DNA of 64,000 nucleotides from Pectinophora gossypiella (taxonomy: Eukaryota > Arthropoda > Insecta > Lepidoptera > Gelechiidae): NCBI RefSeq assembly GCF_024362695.1, contig NC_065421.1:7378598-7442597 (forward strand). The letters are read 5' to 3'. Below are positions 46,401 to 56,946 of the stretch, one piece after another; the first letter of the stretch is position 1, and each line of letters opens with the position of its first letter. The position numbers were made by a program, and so were the translations under genes. The notes under the pieces were generated by a model that saw only the letters and a program-made list of their open reading frames with translations, had not been told where the DNA came from and ran no database searches.

Positions 46401-46780
46401 GGTCTCCTACATCCCCTCCGATTGGTCGCAGATTTTGCACAATCTTGAAATTATAATAAGTAAGTGGTTTACAATAGGAATAGGTCAGTGGCCACTTGAA
46501 TCTGTTACCAATACTAGGAAGGCTGAACTGCGTAATTCGGTTTTGCGGTCGCCCCCGGCTACGTGCCCGCAAACTATTGTTTTGTTTGTGCGACCGTAAT
46601 TAGTGCCGTTTGTCATCCGGGGATAGTGGCTGCTAAAGTACAAGGACAGCCCATCTTTAGTCATCGATGACGCTGACGTACTACCTGGCTATATCAGGAT
46701 GAGCAGTACACTGCGGGTAACGACGCGCACAATCGTCGCGGTGATTTCAGGCGCCATGTTTTTGCAACAAATCAAAAACC
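43440..46780. other. Long unique stretch, no gene seen
   Basis: About 3.3 kb without a complete repeat. A GC-richer spot near 45785-45835 (GTCGCCGGCGGACCGCGCG) is open in a plus frame from 45786, but has no domain and no splice support. Other frames of 60 to 90 codons look like chance. Confidence 0.35.
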
Positions 46781-46808
46781 CGTTCAAAGTGAGATCACCG
46801 AACCACAT

Positions 46809-46860
46809 GTTCTGTGAACAATTCAGAGAACGTTGTTCTGTGAACAATTCACAGAACGTT
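46809..46860. repeat. Two tandem 26-bp palindromic units
   Basis: GTTCTGTGAACAATTCACAG then AACGTTG at 46835-46860 contains a perfect 10-bp inverted repeat with a 3-base spacer. The unit before it (46809-46834) is the same except for one base. It could be a paired protein-binding site or a cruciform-prone repeat; it has no close match to a site I can name. Confidence 0.8.
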
Positions 46861-46991
46861 GCTTTATTCAATAGGCTACTTGAGAATCTAGTAAAATGAG
46901 ATACTTTTTATGAAACGTCAAAACGAAAGTTTCCTTTGGTATTTGTATGGAAATACTTTCCTGTGACGTCATCAATAAAAGCATTGTTGCT

Positions 46992-47244
46992 TCACTAGTA
47001 TAAAACAAAGTCGCTTTTTCTGTCCCTATATCCCTATGTACTTACGCTTAAATCTTTAAAACTACGCAACGGATTTTGATGCAGTTTTTTTTTAATAGAT
47101 AGAGTGATTCAAGAGGGATGTATAAAAATATCCATTAAATAGTGGATAAATACTGTCATTTTTGAGATTTTTAATGTGATGTCGTAAATAATTTCATTGT
47201 TTCCTCAGCATTGCACCCGAGCGAAGCCGGGGCGGGTCGCTAGT
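46992..47244 (+). mobile_element. Helitron-like non-autonomous element, short
   Basis: Starts near CACTAGTATAAAACAAAGTC and ends ACCCGAGCGAAGCCGGGGCG then GGTCGCTAGT. In between lies AAAACTACGCAACGGATTTT, a motif of abundant lepidopteran repeats with such ends. The 3' end ends in CTAGT, compatible with the CTRR rule. There is no coding sequence. The class call rests on remembered similarity. Confidence 0.6.
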
Positions 47245-47946
47245 AATTCATAAAAAAAATCGAAAATAAGTCGAAAAGTTAATTGAGATTGGTTTTTCTA
47301 TTTCTCGATTAGCATTTTATAATTTATCTCTGACCCGCTCAAATACCCTATTGTCGACGATAGTATATTGTGGAGGAGGGATCAGCGCGGTATGTGTAAT
47401 ACAAAGCATTTACAAGTGACGGGGGACGCGCTGTAAACAATCATGGTTGTAAACGTAGCTCATAGGCGAGATACCCAATTGAAAACACTATAGCGACTGA
47501 ATATCAAAGGTATTTTGGTCTGGTAAAGGCCCGATTTGAAATTGAAGGCTTGGGACTTGGCCCAGCAGTCCCTGCGTCCTGAAAAGATCTATTGTGGCTG
47601 TAGTGTCCTATAGAATTGCGCTCGCTTAGCGGCCGGCAGCCATTTATCAAAATTACAACGAATGGCTATTCGAGAGAGGCGCTTAACTTTAGCTATACGT
47701 TTCTTAGCACAAAGTGATGTTGTGCGCAATTTTATCCTCGTCTATTTGAATACCTGACGTATCCGTACCTTTCGGACTTCTTTTATTAGTAAGACTTTGA
47801 AGAAAACACTTTCTTTTCGTATTTATTGCGGTTTATTGTGGCGTGTTTGAAGACGAGCAAGAAGGCTGGGTTTTCTCGATAATATACTTAATTGTTAAGT
47901 AAATTCTAAGTTTATATTTGGCCAAAATCAACATAATATTTTGTAG

Positions 47947-48576
47947 GATAAGAAATATAGTAAGTACCTCGGCGTAGTCTTAGATAGACGTCTTACTTTC
48001 AAGGCCCATATCAAACGAGTGCGCGATCGCGCCGCGTTTGTAATGGGCCGTCTTCATTGTCTCCTTAACAAGCGAAGTAAATTGTCCCTTAGGAATAAGG
48101 TGAAAATCTACACGACTTGCATCCGTCCGATCATGACCTATGCAGGGGTAGTTTTCGCTCACGCGAGCCCCTCTCAAATTCACCGTCTACAGGTAATACA
48201 AAATCGTTTCATGCGGAAAGCCACGGGAGCTCCGTGGTTCCTTCGCAATGAAAATTTGCACATTGACCTAGGTCTGCCAACCATTGCCCAATGGCTCAAA
48301 TTAGCTTCCAAACGTTTTTTCGATTCTGCTCCGCACCACCCAAATCCCTTGGTAGTTGCGGCTTCCGAATACATCCCGCTTAGGGACGGTACTGAAAAGT
48401 ATCGGCGTCCGAAGGACGTAATATACGATCCCGACGACCCGATTACCCTAGCCATAGAGGCAGCCAATCAGCTCGCGACACCAAACACTTCAGGACCCCG
48501 ATACCGACCCCGCCGGCGTGGTCGACGATTTCCCTCATTCAGCGCTTATCGCTATCGACCCACTAGGGTCGATTAA
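47947..48576 (+). pseudogene. C-terminal third of Jockey-like reverse transcriptase protein, frameshifted
   Basis: The residues YLGVVLDRRLTFKAHI, IYTTCIRPIMTYAGVVF, then LQVIQNRFMRKATGAPWFLR are the classic region downstream of the catalytic palm in Jockey-superfamily elements (KYLGVxLD, then RPxxxYA, then QNxxLR). Near residue 185 of the remnant the frame slips: compared with the copy at 14328-14676 this one lacks 11 bp in a run of A and C, and the last part reads as an arginine-rich tail (SGPRYRPRRRGRR) instead of LQDPDTDPA. The first in-frame start codon, at 48019, is internal and not a true start. The copy is dead. Confidence 0.85.
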
Positions 48577-48800
48577 TTCTTTCAAATATTTTTCCTCTCA
48601 GACGACGCCCTGAGCCGAGGTTCGCGCCCAACTGGGCACCCTCCAGGCCTGTTGTCTTAAACGTTGTACCGGGTGAGAGCCTTCAGCGCTCCCCATTTGT
48701 CCGGCCAAGTAGTTAATGCCATCTGCGGCAAATCTACAATAAGTCACGTCAAAAAAAAAAAAAAAAAAATAAAAAAAAAAAAAAAAAAAATAAAAAAAAA
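47947..48800 (+). mobile_element. L1j Jockey-like LINE, 5'-truncated, with long A tail
   Basis: The longest LINE copy here. Coding sequence enters without a start codon at about 47947 (KYSKYLGVVLDRRLTFKAHI) and runs to a TAA at 48574-48576. An untranslated region of about 170 bp follows, then an A-rich tail of about 60 bases with two T interruptions. The element has lost the endonuclease and catalytic reverse transcriptase domains. At least seven further 3' fragments of the family lie in the window. No clear TSD was found. Confidence 0.88.
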
Positions 48801-49401
48801 CAGGAGAAGTTAAGATCGTTCAATCAATAAGTTCTTTTGGAATCGATTTCAGTTTCAGTAGCTTGTTCAAACTAACAACCATTCTTATTTTCTGGTAAAT
48901 ATTTAGTTCGGGACATTTAGCACCGGTAACCTTTAACATATCGTGAATAATAAATAGCACTACGTATGAGAATGACTAACATCAAAACCCGAGAGTCAAG
49001 CCGCGAAATTCCGGCTGTATCAGTATCGAATCCGCGCGCACCTTTGGGAATAATTTAATATATTAACATCTTCGTCGAAACTCTCGAGTGACGTTAATAT
49101 GACAAATAATTTCCTGGAAGCCTACAGGCAGCCCCTGTGAATATGGTAATCATTTCCCATGTGCCTCCCCGCGACTGCCACTTTAAACTTACAAATACTT
49201 TGAAATTTCGAAAGTTTGCTAAGCGTGTAATCATTTAGCGGACTAAATTGGTTTTCGCCAAGTTTCTTTCATATACGTAATGGGGGACCGCCATTTTGTA
49301 GGTTGTTTATCTAATGCGTAAAGTAGTTTGTGACCTTACTTTATGAATAGTTTATGAATGAGTACATTGTTGTAGTGAAGGACGTATTCTACGCGATTAT
49401 G
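48801..49401. other. Unique DNA, no gene seen
   Basis: No exon or repeat end recognised. Confidence 0.35.
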
Positions 49402-49409
49402 TGTTTAGT

Positions 49410-49593
49410 CTAACTAACTCCGTGCTTCGGAAGGCACGTTAAGCCGTTGGTCCCGGCTGCATTAGCAGTCGTTAATAACCACCAATCCGCACTGGGCCCG
49501 CGTGGTGGTTTAAGGCCCGATCTCCCTATCCATCCATAGGGAAGGCCCGTGCCCCAGCACGTTAATGGGCTGATGATGATGATGATGATGATA
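49410..49593 (+). mobile_element. S2 SINE, 5'-truncated, with 8-bp TSD
   Basis: Begins just before the shared core (CCGTGCTTCGGAAGGCACG) and ends in a long (GAT)n run. TGTTTAGT occurs at 49402-49409 and 49594-49601. Relative to other copies it lacks about 8-9 bases around CAGTGGGG, destroying the right half of the tail hairpin. Confidence 0.82.
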
Positions 49594-49649
49594 TGTTTAG
49601 TGACTTATCATTCTTCGATTTAGGCATAAATTGATTTGGCTAGGTTTCA

Positions 49650-49830
49650 ACCCGGACACTCCATACAAAAATCTCACTGTTACCGTGTGCCTCCTAACGC
49701 ACAAGCGTGAGCGAGACACTGTTCCCGCTCTATCTCCCTTACTCCTTAGTGATTTACGGCTATTTAAAACTAAGGCATAGAATAAGGAATAATACTACGT
49801 ATAGAACGGCAACTTTCTACTCCCCACCAG
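49650..49830. repeat. R1x repeat, copy C, head and tail in opposite orientation
   Basis: The left part (CCGGACACTCCATACAAAAA) is in plus orientation. The right part (complement of CGTTCTATACGTAGTATTAT then TCCTTATTCTATG) is in minus orientation compared with copies at 27301 and 59435. Confidence 0.5.
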
Positions 49831-50280
49831 CGTTTGAGATAGGTTTCACTTTAGTCTTGAATTGTGAAAGATGCACGCGGACAGTTAATTTTATTTTTTA
49901 TTAGTGTAAGTTTATATACTTATTCGATTTTTTATATCGGACGGCGATATTCTTTCGTTTAAAATGAATAGTTGATCTCACAGTAATCGCCCGCGAATAT
50001 TTATATCTCACGGTGATTGTTCTTCAAAAAATTTGCAATAAAATTAAACCTAGGCTAAGTGCTTAATGTTAAAATAATACGAATGCAATTAATTAGTTTA
50101 GTGATTTTTTAAGTCAAATGTAAAGCCTACTTACATAAATTGTGAACTTTCATTATTAATTTTTTTTGGTTGTGATTTGTGTGGTAAATAAATAAATATT
50201 AACTGATGATTAGAAAAGCTTCTTTCGTAAGTAGTACTACCTACCTAAGTAAGTAATGACGGTTAAAATAGGTATTGTAG

Positions 50281-50455
50281 TTGGCAACCGTAAGATGTCA
50301 CACACACAGTTGCGCGTGTACGATAACGTCAATGTGTAGTGTGTGTGTAAAACAAGGCCGTTTGTATGAAGTGTCCAGGGTGTGGCTAAAGACCCAGAGG
50401 GAGCGGAGAGTTACCGTTCTATATATACGCTGTAATTCTTTATTCTATGATAAAA
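50281..50455. repeat. R1x repeat, copy D, inverted head
   Basis: The left part is the complement of the R1x head (GTACGATAACGTCAATGTGT equals the reverse of ACACATTGACGTTATCGTAC). The right part (GGAGCGGAGAGTTACCGTTC) is the R1x tail in plus orientation. The open frame here has no other support. Confidence 0.55.
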
Positions 50456-50459
50456 TGTC

Positions 50460-51300
50460 CAATACATATTCGAATCGTTTATCTTCAAAGTCATAATGCT
50501 GTGCAAAACATACATGGTACATTTCTACGTTTTCACTTCAACACAATGGTTTTAAATCTCTAAAAGGATTCCCTTTTTACACTGTCCCGTTCCACTATAA
50601 ATGCAGGCATAAAATTCTAAGAGACTGTCTTATATGTCAACGTTTGTAAACAAAATACTACTTATTCTATTTTCTTCAAGCCGACTACATTTCCAATCAA
50701 TCGATTAGATTGACAAAAAGCTTTACTTGTCACATATAAGATAAGGATAGATCGTTTATAAAAGAGTTATCGGTTTTCAGAGTTCCATAGCCAAAATGCA
50801 AAACCAGTCTACATACTTTTTTGTCCATGATTACTAAAAAATATAATATTCGAATGACACCGTTTTAAAAAATATAGTTACACTGCTTGTGAATTTATGT
50901 TTGAATTTACTCTGGCAAGTGCTTTGGGCTTTATATAAACGAACAGATAATTAAAAATGTTAGAGTCTACCTCATGATTACATAATATATTTTTGATCAA
51001 CTTCAAAATGTACTTATATAAGTTATATAACGTGACGTATGAGTTAAAATCGAGAGTGTTTAATTTTATTTAGTATATTCGGATAGTCGAATTAATTACA
51101 GAGTTCCAAATATAGTTATAAAACTTTCAGAATCCTACTGAAGCTATTCTAGATATAACTGTATTTAACACATACTTATCCTGTTTTTTACTGATTTCCC
51201 AAGAGGTAAATAAAGAAGTTAGTCGTTTAAGAGATTATGTTATAGATAGAATCACTTATGTTAGTAACCTTAAGTTTTCTTCGTGGAAAAGATAATTTAG
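50460..51300. other. Unique AT-rich DNA
   Basis: Nothing recognised. Confidence 0.35.
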
Positions 51301-51313
51301 AATAAAGTCTAGT

Positions 51314-51422
51314 CTTCTTCTATCGTGTGGGTTGTGAGGTAGATTACCAACCCCATCAACCCTGGTGTCAGGGTTATTATTGAGCCGCCTTAGGCCCAAT
51401 AACTAAATAACCCTGACACCAC
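51314..51422 (-). mobile_element. S1 SINE with 5' inversion and 11-bp TSD
   Basis: On the minus strand the S1 3' domain ends in AGAAGAAG. At its 5' edge a short piece (AATAACCCTGACACC on the plus strand) is present in the opposite orientation. TAAAGTCTAGT at 51303-51313 and 51423-51433 is the target-site duplication. The inverted 5' piece inside one TSD pair fits twin priming, a known by-product of LINE-type integration. Confidence 0.82.
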
Positions 51423-51597
51423 TAAAGTCTAGTGAGGATATATGAAGTTTTAAATGAGAATTGCGTCCCTGACTTTTGTGTTATGATGTAGATCTTTACA
51501 CGAAAGTTTAAAAATAGTTTTATTAGTACATTCAAAGTCATACCAATAACGAAGTACTTCTTGAAGAATTCCGACAAATGAGGGTAATATGTAGTTG

Positions 51598-51682
51598 GCG
51601 TGACTCATTGTAGACTAGCCTCAGATGGCATTCATTACTTGGCCGGACTAACGGGGAGCGCTGACAAGTTTAAGATCGCGTA
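51598..51682 (-). mobile_element. L1j LINE tail fragment
   Basis: Complement of the L1j end: TGGCATTCATTACTTGGCCG then GGGGAGCGCTGA. Diverged and short. Confidence 0.6.
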
Positions 51683-51769
51683 GACAATACTTCAAATTGT
51701 ATAAGATGTCCTATTGTATGATAGAACAAGGGTATCATAATACTGTATGTTAGTGTCGTGAACATATGG

Positions 51770-51888
51770 CGCTTATTACGCGCTACAAACCCAAACACTT
51801 TTATCAACTCGCATGGTGGAATATACTCCGCACTTTCTCCGGTGTGAGAGGAGGCTTTTGCCCAGCAGTGGGACATATTGCAGATTAG
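51770..51888 (+). mobile_element. S4 SINE 3' fragment
   Basis: CTACAAACCCAAACACTTTT, GGTGGAATATACTCCGC, then GAGGCTTTTGCCCAGCAGTG and GGACATATTGC. Corresponds to the last third of S4 in plus orientation. Confidence 0.6.
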
Positions 51889-52509
51889 ATGTTTCGCTCC
51901 AAAAGATAAATTATTTATTTAGCAATAGGTAATATAATCTAGGGTAATCTTTAAGTAGCTTAGGTTGGCTTGATAGACACTTAGTCAAATGTTTTTTTTT
52001 AATAGATATATGTAGGAAAGTGAGAATACTATGGAAGGATAATGAATAGGAAGTTGATTGTTTATGGTATGAATGGAGGATGGTTAACGAATGGGACGTA
52101 AGGCAGTTTTAAAAAGTAAGAAAGGCGAGTCGATGGTGCGATGTCGGTCGGGTTAGAGGATTTTGTTAATAATAATTAAAATATAAGGAGTAAAGATATT
52201 TAAAATACATACATACCTAATGTACCTAGTATAATAAACGTACCTTTTGTGCTAAAAAGTATTCTTAGAATGTATCTTTAGCAATCCGAATGTGACAGAG
52301 ATCGCCGAGTCCCGGGCCTCCAGGGAGACATTGGGCACAGACGTGGAACACAGTTTTTATTGTATCTGCTTATACAATGTTAGTGAGATAATAAAACTAT
52401 GTCAGCCCTTTCATTGTACGTAACGTTTTTATTATAAGATAGCATTTTTTTGAGATTCCCTACGATATTAATAACAATGTTATTTTTCTATATACCGTAG
52501 TATGTAGGA

Positions 52510-52843
52510 CCTTTGTCGGTTCAATAACCCCGATACCACCCCGCCGCCGTGGTCGACGATTTCCCTCAATCAGCGCTTATCGCTGTCGACTCACTAGGGT
52601 CGATTCAATGAGATGACGCCCTAAGCCGAAGTCCGCGCCCCACTGGACACCCTCAGGCCTATTTTCTTAAACGGTGGTACCGGGTGAGAGCCTTCAGCGC
52701 TCCCCATTTGTCCGGCCAAGTATTAATGCCATCTGCGGCAAATCTACAATAAGTCACGTCAAAAAAAGCGGTTCAATAGTAACCCTGACACTAGGGTTGA
52801 TGGGGTTGGTAATCTACCTCACATCCCACACGATAGGAGAAGA
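52510..52843 (+). mobile_element. S1 SINE, truncated and split by an L1j insertion
   Basis: Left piece about 52510-52526 (CCTTTGTCGGTTCAATA), right piece 52769-52843 (CAATAGTAACCCTGACACTA through AGGAGAAGA). Together they cover the S1 3' domain only. Its own TSD brackets the whole. Confidence 0.85.
52527..52768 (+). mobile_element. L1j LINE 3' end inserted in S1
   Basis: A 242-bp 5'-truncated copy starting in the last codons (CCCCGATACCACCCCGCCG) and running through the untranslated region to AATAAGTCACGTC and seven A. Flanked by a perfect 10-bp TSD. Confidence 0.9.
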
Positions 52844-52854
52844 AGTATGTAGGA

Positions 52855-53060
52855 TTTCGAAAGCGGTATGCAAAGCGAAGGTTGTTGGTTCATATATCCT
52901 TACAAAAGGTTTTGTACGATCTACTCTGAACCAGCGTCCGTATATGAAACGATTGATGAATGTGGAGGAAACAAGAGAAGTGTGTTAGGATCGAAGCAAA
53001 AGTCCATAGTCTCTGTTTACCCCAGTGGGAAATAGGCGTGAGTTTATATATGTAAGTATG
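52855..53060 (+). mobile_element. L2r LINE 3' end with (TATG)n tail
   Basis: Matches 31390-31640: TTTCGAAAGCGGTATGCAAA, TCTACTCTGAACC, TGAAACGATTGATGAATGTG and the QDR/E codons. CCCCAGTGGGAAATAGGCG and a TATG-type tail follow. A stop in the frame (GTGTGTTAG) and an internal deletion show it is a dead copy. Confidence 0.7.
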
Positions 53061-53548
53061 TATGTACTATATAATATACCAATCGAATGTATGTTTTAAT
53101 ATTTTTTGTAAGTTATAGGATCCATTTCTGAGTAGTACGAAAAGCTTTGCCTCTTCGAAGAACGCTTATCACCGTACTGATTGAACTACTGAAAGTCGTT
53201 TTCATCTTCAGGCTTTTAGACATTTAGCTATATCAGCTGAGATACGAGTATGTTTATACGAGCAAGTACTGTGATTTATACAAAAAAATGTAGTCTTCTA
53301 AAATCTTCAACACTACTCAGCGTCTAGAGTACACTTTATGGGCCATTTTATTTCTGGGACCGACTAAAGTTTCAGTTTCTTGGAGCGATTTTTACGAGCG
53401 TTGAAAAGTAAATTCTTGCAAGAGGCCATAACTAAAGATTAGACCAATTTCGGTGATACAGTCAGCGCTCGAAATTTGGAAGGACCTTCGTAAATAGTCT
53501 CTGAAGATCACGGTCTAGGCACTGTTTTGTTTGTATTTCTTCATCTTT
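53061..53548. other. Unique DNA, no gene seen
   Basis: Nothing recognised. Confidence 0.35.
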
Positions 53549-53559
53549 GTGCTATTTAC

Positions 53560-53880
53560 ATAAATAGCCTATACACGTCCCACTGCTGGGCACAGGCCTC
53601 TCCTTAATTAACCGGATGGGGTATGGACACTGCACGATGCCCCATTGTGGGTTGGTAGAGGTGTTTGGGCTAGTAGCCCGGGACCAACGGTTTAGCGTGC
53701 CTTCCGAAGCACGGAATCATGTTACATTTTCGGACAATCAAGTGATTCAAGCCTGCAATGTCCTTACCAAACAAAGGACAGTCTCACAAAGTGATTTCGA
53801 CAATGTCCCTATCGGGAATCGAACCCGGACCTCCAGATCGTGAACCCAAAGCTGTAACCACTAGACTGTGGAGGCTGTTC
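53560..53880 (-). mobile_element. S4 SINE, full length, with 11-bp TSD
   Basis: On the minus strand a tRNA-related head has an A box (AGTCTAGTGGTTACAGC) and a B box (GGTTCGATTCC). ATCACTTTGTGAGACTGTCC, the shared core (GTGCTTCGGAAGGCACGCTA, ACCGTTGGTCCCGG), the S4 body (CCATACCCCATCCGG) and the tail CCCAGCAGTGGGACG follow. GTGCTATTTAC at 53549-53559 and 53881-53891 is a perfect target-site duplication. The open frame across it is not a gene. Confidence 0.92.
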
Positions 53881-53891
53881 GTGCTATTTAC

Positions 53892-56640
53892 TACGATTTA
53901 TTTTGGATTTGACTTGCCATCAAGATGAAGGAATCCGCCAATCTAATTGGGATGTTTCCCAAGTTTGCCAAGGGTGCGCCCGCCGTAAAGGTATCAAGAG
54001 AGGCAACACACTTTAGGTTTTTTGTCAGGCCCCCGAGTCCAAAAGCATGACTCCTCTGTTGAAAGGAGTTTGTGTGATACATTCGTTTGTAAACACAGCC
54101 TTGCGATAGTTGATTCATGCCTCTGGATCCGAAAACGTGAGTTTGAGGCGTTCAAATTATTTATTTTATGATGTGCTATTCGGTAAATCCATCAAAAATA
54201 TTTAATAAGTTGCGGCTGCAGAGCTATAATAAGCGGCTATTTTGAAGATCATACAATATATTAACGTCATAAATATAATTCTTATTTACCAAAGGAACAA
54301 TGTCGTGACGACCTTATCTCTTCTGTGATCAAAACAAACAACTTACTTTTTAAAATAGTTCGGTGCATGGACAGTATAGACACTTACGTCAAGCTTGAAG
54401 CCTCTAATTATTTATAAAGGGTTCCATCAATTATGCAGATGATATCGATTACCTATTACTCACAGATACCTCGCTAGAAACGTCGTGTTATTCTGTGTCA
54501 TATTCGTAAATTAAAAGTAATTTAGTAATTAAAACTATATTTAACGAGGATAATGACTGCTTTAAAAGAAAACCTTGAGTGATTGGTGCCTGATTAAAAG
54601 GAAGTTCATTATATCAGAATTTTAAATCATATCGAAAAAGTAGGTACTAACGATCAAACCCAGTTTCGACACTGTACATTTTTTACCCCGTAATCTTTCC
54701 CAATATTAATTACCCAATATAAATAAATCTAATCAGACAGAACACATGTTTTTGTACTATGTATCTATGACACGTCATTAACTCTTTTAAAAATATGTAA
54801 TATGTAATGCAACGACTTCATGTAAAACCAAACAAAAAAATTGAATCATTCGATTTGAACTACATGACTTTGGAACCAGCAAATTTTAAATATACCACTT
54901 TGGAATGAAGAAATTCAAACCGTTTTGAATAATAGAACTTTCTTTCTTGAAATAATAGAAAAAATTCTAATGGACAACGAGCTTTGTTGCTGTTGAATAG
55001 AGTTCATTATGAGCTGGGCTAAAAGCATCGGGGTGGCCAGAGGTGTGACAAATAAATAGAGGTAAAACAAAAAATAAGAGAAAAAAAAATACAAATTTTA
55101 CGTTTGCTTTTATGCATACGGGGTGACAACAAGCATAAGTGTTTATTTCTTTTGTTCGTAATATACAGAATTGTACTACCTCATTATGTCCGCTCGCAAT
55201 TGTAAAGTAGAATTAATACCACTCTATATTTTCTATTCCGCCAATAAATATGAATATTTCCAGCTGGCAACACAGAGGGTAATGACGCTCGGAAGCGAGA
55301 CCATCTGTTGGCCTCGGCAGACATTACGACGGTCTTGTCTTGCCAGCTCGGCTGAAGACACACTCACGGAAGCCAAGAGTTTTTCACTTAGTTTTTCCGT
55401 CTGTGAATCGGCATTTTTGGCACTTGTTTCAGGGAAAATTGTTCCGCATTATGAATTGAGTTCGTTGCGATTCTGTTCGTCATTCAGTCGTAGGATGCCA
55501 ATTACATACAAATAATGATATAAATATTAAATACCTATTTCTGTAATCATGCATGTATGGAGATTTTGATGACGGTGAAACAAATGAAAGTGTGTAAGAT
55601 CCCAGCCTCCAGCGGGATCTTATGTATGGTTGCAGACCTAGTTGCAACGGAACTACAACTTTATTCACTAATAGTACAAAACTATTTTCGTTTTTTTTTG
55701 TGTTTCGAAATAATATTTTTATACTGTGGTGTAGTGTGCAGCCGCCCTTCCCCAACCACGACGTCAGTTATTATATCTGTTATCTCAGTAGTCCATTACG
55801 AGCTCTCGGGAGCCGGACCAATACACCCTGCTTGTTCTATTTCAATGAACCTACTGATGATACTATAAGGAAGTCCCAATTTCGTATACACATACTTAGG
55901 TAGCTATATAAAAGCTGTATAATACGCTCGATGATATTGTTACCATGAAACGATGTATTTGTTAAACGATTATTAGAACTAGACATGATCTTAAACTTAT
56001 AATGCTTCGTGAGTTACTTTCGACTAGCAGCATTAATAAATTATTAAGTTTGAGTGTGCGTTGCAAAGAAATTAACTTAGGCTATTTCGAAAGGAGTTTT
56101 TAGTTACGAACGAAACAACATTTCAAAAACGGAACTCTCAGTACACTTCTCAACTGCAACAGGTTCTCAGCGTATCAAATAAACAAATGACAGTCTGTAG
56201 TGTAAAGTGAAAAAATACAGGCAAACGCAAACCTTTTAGGAAACAAGATGTTCAATAGAAGAGAAAGCAATTCCTACAGTAGCCAACTACAGGCGAGCGG
56301 CTTGTGAGCTTCAATCTAAAGCCTGCAAACTTAGACCTGTGAGGCTGTGAGCAAACTACACTAGACATCGATCTTAATTTTTCACAAAACAAATGTGTCG
56401 TATCTCCTGAGACGCCACATTTGTTTTGTGCCAATACGTCTTTATGTAAAAAAGATGTCTGAAATATTTTTGTTACTAGAAAAATTAAATATACTCGTGG
56501 ATACAAAGATCTACTTAAATTCTCTTGCCGGCTTTTTAAATAACTGTTAACAAAAATCAAGGATTGTTATTGACCGTAAGGTAAGATAAAATCATAAAAT
56601 GTTCCCGGTACGTTTCAAGTACAATCATAAAACTTAATCC
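53892..56640. other. Long unique stretch, no gene seen
   Basis: Frames of 90 to 114 codons exist (55171-55515 and 55557-55903 on plus, 55480-55755 and 56252-56560 on minus). They overlap on both strands, lack domains, and show no supportable splice sites. AT-rich flanks; likely intronic or intergenic. Confidence 0.35.
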
Positions 56641-56649
56641 TTTAACCTT

Positions 56650-56855
56650 AGGTAGGTCACATACCTCCCCTCTTTTTGGGTATGTGGGTTTTATCACGAT
56701 GTTTTCCTTCACTGCTGAAAACGTGATAATCATTTATGATCCAAATGTGAATCCGAGAAACGACTTCGAAAATCATAGGTTTAGGGTCGTGCTGGGTTCG
56801 ACCCAGGAACCATACAGTCAAGCGTTCTTCCAACTGGGTACCACGGCTAACAAGC
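56650..56855 (-). mobile_element. S3 SINE, head-containing, tail missing
   Basis: On the minus strand: tRNA-like head (complement of AAGCGTTCTTCCAACTGGGT, and a B-box region GGGTCGAACCCAGCACGAC), then AATGATTATCACGTTTTCAG. Ends before the S3 3' tail. Confidence 0.75.
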
Positions 56856-56923
56856 ATCATACGTCTTCATCGATATTAAGAGTAGTCAAAGGTACATCCA
56901 TCACAAGATGAACTAACTATTCA

Positions 56924-56946
56924 CACCTCACCGAGCTTTCTGTCAA
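56924..56946. repeat. Short recurring 20-mer
   Basis: CACCTCACCGAGCTTTCTGT here also occurs at 6075-6094. Possibly the end of an old DNA transposon; no partner end was found. Confidence 0.4.

Larger units (their letters stand above)
52499..53060 (+). mobile_element. Three-level nested insertion: L2r, S1, L1j
   Basis: The outermost layer is an L2r LINE remnant whose recognisable part starts at about 52855. It was hit by a truncated S1 SINE (TSD AGTATGTAGGA at 52499-52509 and 52844-52854). That SINE was in turn hit by an L1j 3' end (TSD CGGTTCAATA at 52517-52526 and 52769-52778). The order of events is therefore readable directly from the sequence. Confidence 0.88.

Noticed and set aside
48019..48576. 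Complete 185-residue protein-coding gene
   Set aside because: The reading frame continues upstream without a start, matches the Jockey-like LINE C-terminus and ends in a LINE 3' region with an A tail.
53616..53843. 75-codon plus frame
   Set aside because: It is the complement of the full-length S4 SINE with its own TSD.
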